Shown in pieces: positions 60,001 to 64,000 of a stretch of 64,000 bases of DNA (position 1 is its first letter; each line of letters begins with the position of its first letter). Origin of the DNA: Phocoena phocoena. Lineage: Eukaryota; Chordata; Mammalia; Artiodactyla; Phocoenidae. The notes under the pieces were generated by a model, which saw only the letters and a program-made list of their open reading frames with translations, did no database searches and had not been told where the DNA came from. The translations under genes and the position numbers were made by a program. Location of the stretch: positions 51,911,124-51,975,123 of the forward strand of contig NC_089226.1 of the NCBI RefSeq assembly GCF_963924675.1, read 5' to 3'.

Positions 60001-61429
60001 ACAACTGCAAATCATCTTTAAAAGTCCAACATGTAGGAATCCATGGTCTAGATGGGGAGAAAAAATATATGTAAAGAATACTTATTATTCAATAATGGTT
60101 TTCATTAAAAAAACATGCATTTCCAAGGCAAGAGAAGCGGTATGCACTAAGACCTATTTATACCTATCTTTGGGGGAAGTAATTAAATCTACAGAGGAGA
60201 GGTCAGACAATCCATAGAGAAGAGGCAATTTATCTGTAGAAGCACAATGCTACAATAAGTGGGACCACTGTTTAAGCAGAGGCTCAGAGTGAGCCTCAAA
60301 AATACACAGTGTGTTAGGGAACCGTTAAAAAGTCAAGGGTGGCATAAAAATTGAAATGTTCCAGTGTCTAAACCTGTCTGTATAAGCCTAAGAAAAAATA
60401 AAGGTGTGGAAACACCAGGCTGTGGCTATAAGAGGGAGATGGAACAGGAGAGACTGAAGGGCTTTTTACTTAATCTAAATTGAAGATTGTGAAAATGTAG
60501 TGAATTTATGAGAGACTTTTATTTTTAAAATAAAATGCGAAGACATACCTGTCTTACCCAACACCTGGGATCACCGTAACACCGAGACAAGCTTATACAG
60601 ATGAAACAGTTATTAGAATAAGCACCTTGACTTAGATGTGACTGTCTTTCTATCATCCTGAAATTTTATTTAAACTCCTTTATTCAAAAGAAAATTAGTT
60701 AAAAGAAACCAAGCTGCTTATGTACTAATATTCCACATGGAGTAAAAATGAGGCAAAGGAAACCCCAGTATCTGGTGCAGATTATCTACATAAAAGCCCT
60801 CTCCAAACATTAAGTAGTGGAGTCAATTTTGCTGAGCTTTCAAATGCAAATATCCTGGTATTTAAGTAGCTGGAATGTCCTTTAGACTAATCCAATAGTA
60901 AGTTTGATCTTCCTCTGAAAAAGCAAGTATTCCTTCACTTAAAATGACCTTGTGTCATATGTGTCAAAAGGTTGATCTAATACAATGGGACTTTATCCCA
61001 TCAATTTGTCTCAGAATGCTGTGCATTTGTTTTAGATTAAGGATTGCTCTTTCATTACATAGGCTATTATTTGCTTTGTCAAATCCCTCTTGGCCTTGAG
61101 TACACTGTAGAAAAAGGGATTCTTTAAGAATGCTGATAAGGATGTTCTACTAAATATTACCCTTTATAAATCTTTGAGGAAGTTCAGGAGTTGGCATAGC
61201 ACTATAAGGATTTACATAAGCAGATGTACAAATCTGGGTAAATGAGGACACATCTGGGATGTATATGGCTCTACCCTGTCAAGGACCTGTGCTATATAAT
61301 GCTGATATATTTGTTTTATTTTGGTAATGCAGCCATAAATGCATGCTCCTTTGATGTTTTTAACACCTCTATTTGCATTTAGCTAATATACAATAAACTG
61401 TACCTATGTAAAGTGTGTAATGTGGTAGG
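60001..61429. other. Unique DNA, possible conserved segment at 60600-61350
   Basis: No repeat recognised. It holds an exact octamer ATGCAAAT (60844-60851) and a TGACCTTG half-site (60945-60952). No gene is seen. Confidence 0.35.
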
Positions 61430-61434
61430 TTTTT

Positions 61435-61760
61435 TTTCTTATTATTTTTTAATTTTATTTTTTAATGTGGTAGTTTTGACATAGATATATACCCATGAAA
61501 CCATCACTACAGTCAAGATTCTGAACACATCTATCACCCCCCAAAGTTCCCTTTGTCATCTCTTCTTTCCATCCTTTGGTGCCCCCTCCTCACAACTGCC
61601 GATCTGCTTTGTCATAAGTTTTTTGCATTTTCTATAATTTTATATAAAGAGAATCATATAGCCTGTTGTCTGGCTTACTTCACTCACCATAATTATTTGA
61701 AGATTCGTTTGTATTGTCACATACTACCTCAGTAGTTTATTCCTTTTTATTTCTGGAGTA
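61435..61760 (-). mobile_element. Old L1 3' region fragment
   Basis: TACCCATGAAACCATCACTA, CCCCCAAAGTTCCCTTTGTC, TGTCTGGCTTACTTCACTCA and TATTGTCACATACTACCTCA match the reverse of an old L1 3' region, similar in type to 38515-39080. Confidence 0.65.
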
Positions 61761-62006
61761 GTTATTGCCTCGTCTGGCTATATCACAGCTTGTTATCTAT
61801 TCTCCTTTTGGTAGGCATAGGTCCCTCAAACTTAATTTACCTTTCATGACCTTTTGTCTCATGTCTCTGATAATTAATAAATTCTTTGTAAAAAAAAAAA
61901 AAAGTATTTCAAAACCTAAGTTCTCTCGTCTCTTAATCATAGAGAGGAAAGCAGTACCTTAAGAATACCTAGTGGTAGAATTACTATATTTATGACAATA
62001 ATGCTA

Positions 62007-62446
62007 CTGGCATTCCTTTTTTATTGCACTTTGCTTTATTACACTTCGCAGAAATTGCCTGTTTTACAGATTGAAAACATGTGGCAACCCTGCTTAAGGC
62101 AAGTCTTTCCAATAGCATTTGCTCACTTCATGTCTCTGTGTCACATTTTAATAATTTTCACAATATTCTAAGCTTTTCATTACTATCATATATGTTATGG
62201 CGATCTGTGATCAGTAATCTTTGATGTTACTCTTGTAATTGATTTTTCTTTTTAATTTTGCATTTTTTAATTAAGGTATGTACATTGTATTTAGGCATAA
62301 TGCTATCGCACACTTAATAGACTACAGTATAAACATAACTTTTATGCTCTGGGAAGCCAGTAAATTCATCTGGCTCACTTTATTGCGATACTTGCTTTAT
62401 TGTGGTAGTCTGGAACCAAACCCACAGTATCTCCGAGGTATGCCTG
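62007..62446 (-). mobile_element. Tigger1-type miniature DNA transposon
   Basis: The right end reads CCGAGGTATGCCTG, the reverse of the Tigger1 terminal inverted repeat. The left end CTGGCATTCC is its diverged partner. Internal words CACTTCGCAGAAATTGCCTG, GGCGATCTGTGATCAGTAAT and TGTACATTGTATTTAGGCAT belong to Tigger1. TA precedes the left end at 62005-62006; the right side has TT, probably a mutated TA. The transposase gene is deleted, so it was mobilised in trans. Confidence 0.85.
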
Positions 62447-62624
62447 TTATATGCCGATGACACGCGTAGCACCAGATGAAGTTTGTTGTTACTTTTTAAG
62501 CTGGACATAACTTAATTAATAATGTGGGCTTGTTCCCTGCTTCCACCTCACAGTTTTATTTTTAATTATTTCACAAAGCAATTCATGGATTATGAAGATG
62601 TGACTAAGAACTAATATAACTGAA

Positions 62625-62780
62625 TTTAAATCATTCATTTAATATGTTTTGAGAGCCTCCTGCGTGTCAGGGATAGGACTAGGAATAGGGATTCAAAAGT
62701 GAAAAAAGACACAATACTTGTGCTTTCATGTCCAAATGTGAATTTATTGTAAGCTAATAGGGAGATTAAGCATCTTCACA
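62625..62780 (+). repeat. Ancient dispersed repeat, class uncertain
   Basis: TTTTGAGAGCCTCCTGCGTG, AGGACTAGGAATAGGGATTC and TGTGCTTTCATGTCC share the theme of 50410 and 56510. Confidence 0.5.
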
Positions 62781-62981
62781 GGCCCTTCCAAGGCCCTGGC
62801 TTTAGCAGTTGGGTCATGTGGTTGCATATTTTGTCAAATTTGCAAATCTAATATATTTTAAGTTCATTGATAATAGCCTGTGTCCCTTTACACTCTAGGT
62901 TTCCTACTACACACCTTTTCCCAAGAAGAGTGGCACTGAAGTTGACAGGGACATTTTGGAGATCCAGTTAAGGGAAATGGG

Positions 62982-63050
62982 TGTCAGAGAGAGAGAGGGA
63001 GATATGAAAGGGAGAGAGAGAGAGAGAAGATACATACATACATACGACAT
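62982..63050. repeat. (GA)n and (ATAC)n microsatellite
   Basis: GA-rich runs with one interruption, then ATACATACATACATACGA. Confidence 0.85.
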
Positions 63051-63559
63051 ATTTGGATTTAGGAGGACAGATGTATGTGGTTCACAGTCACCTCTGTGTG
63101 TATTAACGTAGGACTCGCCACTCCAGATTGGAAATGATATCTAGAAGCCCTGCTGCTCACTGTACCAGTTCACTAGGCTACGTGATCTGAAGGTGCGCGT
63201 CTGTTAGTGTTATCCGATAGAGATATTTCCATTAGTGCTGGCCACCGGAAGGATGTGGATGGTGGAGGAAAACCTAGGTTTGAAATGGTCAGACTGAGGA
63301 GTTTGTCTATAGGAAGGTATATAGAGGCATGTTAGGCTATTAATTAATACAATTATCATGCTATTTTTCTATGTATGGAATATTTATAATATTTATCAAC
63401 TTTTAAAATTTCCAATTGTATGTGATTTATTTTCTCATACTAAATATTCACATGTGCACCTAATTTTCCATTTGTAATTTTGAATTATTTTGATTAAAGG
63501 CCCCTTCCCCATGTATACATACTTGAGTCTCCATAAAACTAGGATTTATTACTGTTTAC
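63051..63559. other. Unique DNA, no gene seen
   Basis: Nothing recognised. Confidence 0.35.
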
Positions 63560-63765
63560 ACATTACAGTTCAATGGAGGAGACAGACCAGGAAACATATA
63601 CTTCCGATACAAGGTTATAAAGGCTAACTAAGAGAACCTCAAGGAGTGTATAGGACAGGGATCTAATTCTTACTTGGGCGGCTAGAATAGACTTCTTGGA
63701 GGAAGTGCTGTTAAAGCTGAGATGTAGTGGATAGGTAGGGGGTGCTGGCCAAGCAAAGATGTATA
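63560..63765 (+). repeat. Ancient dispersed repeat, class uncertain
   Basis: GAATAGACTTCTTGGAGGAA and GCTGTTAAAGCTGAGATGTA continue the theme of an old mammalian repeat, further towards its 3' side. Confidence 0.5.
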
Positions 63766-64000
63766 TGCCTGTGCATGAGTGTCTGTGCACATCTGCATGT
63801 GGGGTTAGGGGAGAAAGACAGGAGGGTGATCAAGGGGGTTTGACTTTATCCTTTGACATACAGAGTTTTTAAATAGGTGGGTGGTTGGCACAAGATCAGA
63901 TTTGCATGCATTTTACAGTTATTCCTGAGGTGCCTAAGTGAGGAAATCCCAAGACCTTAGGCAGAGACCGTATTTGCTTATGTGTCTTCCAAAACTGTGT
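63766..64000. other. Unique DNA to the window end
   Basis: No gene or clear repeat seen. Confidence 0.3.

Noticed and set aside
1..64000. A new gene cluster or defence-like system
   Set aside because: No run of related coding genes, no prokaryotic signals; the window is repeat-rich mammalian non-coding DNA.

Overview
The window is non-coding mammalian nuclear DNA, almost certainly from a cetacean (whale or dolphin). The main clue is a set of five tRNA-derived SINEs of the CHR type. Their head contains a TGGCGCAGTGGTTGAGAGTC box, followed by a GC-rich body with repeated GCGGAGC-like blocks and a poly-A tail. This family is known from Cetacea, hippopotamus and relatives. Young L1 copies with a cetartiodactyl-type 5' UTR, plus the usual ancient mammalian repeats (MIR, L2, MER5A, Tigger, MLT1), agree with that. 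No ruminant-style BovB copy was seen. The DNA is AT-rich and CpG-poor, apart from the L1 5' UTR and the SINE bodies.

Layout. 1-772 is the 5' end of a minus-strand L1 that runs off the left edge. 773-4507 is mostly unique, with a CCAAT-rich 70-bp tandem repeat and an (ATAC)n/(TA)n microsatellite. 4520-11838 is a complete-length but dead L1 on the plus strand, bounded by a 12-bp target-site duplication (TSD). It has a 2-kb 5' UTR, a broken ORF1, a broken ORF2 and a 3' UTR, and a CHR SINE is inserted in ORF2 with its own 15-bp TSD. 11839-18720 is mainly unique DNA with an MLT1 LTR, MIR and MER5A. It also holds the only convincing coding-exon candidate, a 78-bp open segment at 14078-14155 with splice signals on both sides. 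18720-22410 is a much older L1 interrupted by an MLT1B-like LTR (with a 5-bp duplication), a purine microsatellite and a CHR SINE. 22411-31800 is intergenic or intronic with one CHR SINE, several MIRs and three old L1 pieces. 31824-32530 is an L1 with an inverted 5' part (twin priming). 32530-51500 carries LTR pieces, CHR SINEs, L1 3' ends in both orientations, MIR, L2 and MER5A. 51500-64000 is largely unique, with MIRs, an old L1 fragment and a Tigger1-type miniature DNA transposon.

No complete host gene, tRNA, rRNA, CRISPR or prokaryotic feature is visible. If the 78-bp exon is real, the window lies in a plus-strand gene with very long introns; this is an inference from one exon. Most open reading frames longer than 100 codons lie in L1 5' UTRs, L1 ORF2 remnants, SINE bodies or purine tracts. 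The two main exceptions (160 codons at 23451 and 121 codons at 54278) are close to what chance would give. I did not find a new biological system. The most useful leads are the 78-bp exon, the long sense reading frames in two different L1 5' UTRs, the inverted L1, the CCAAT cluster and a few unique segments that may be conserved regulatory DNA. Repeat family names come from recalled consensus patterns, not from a database search, and boundaries without a TSD are approximate.
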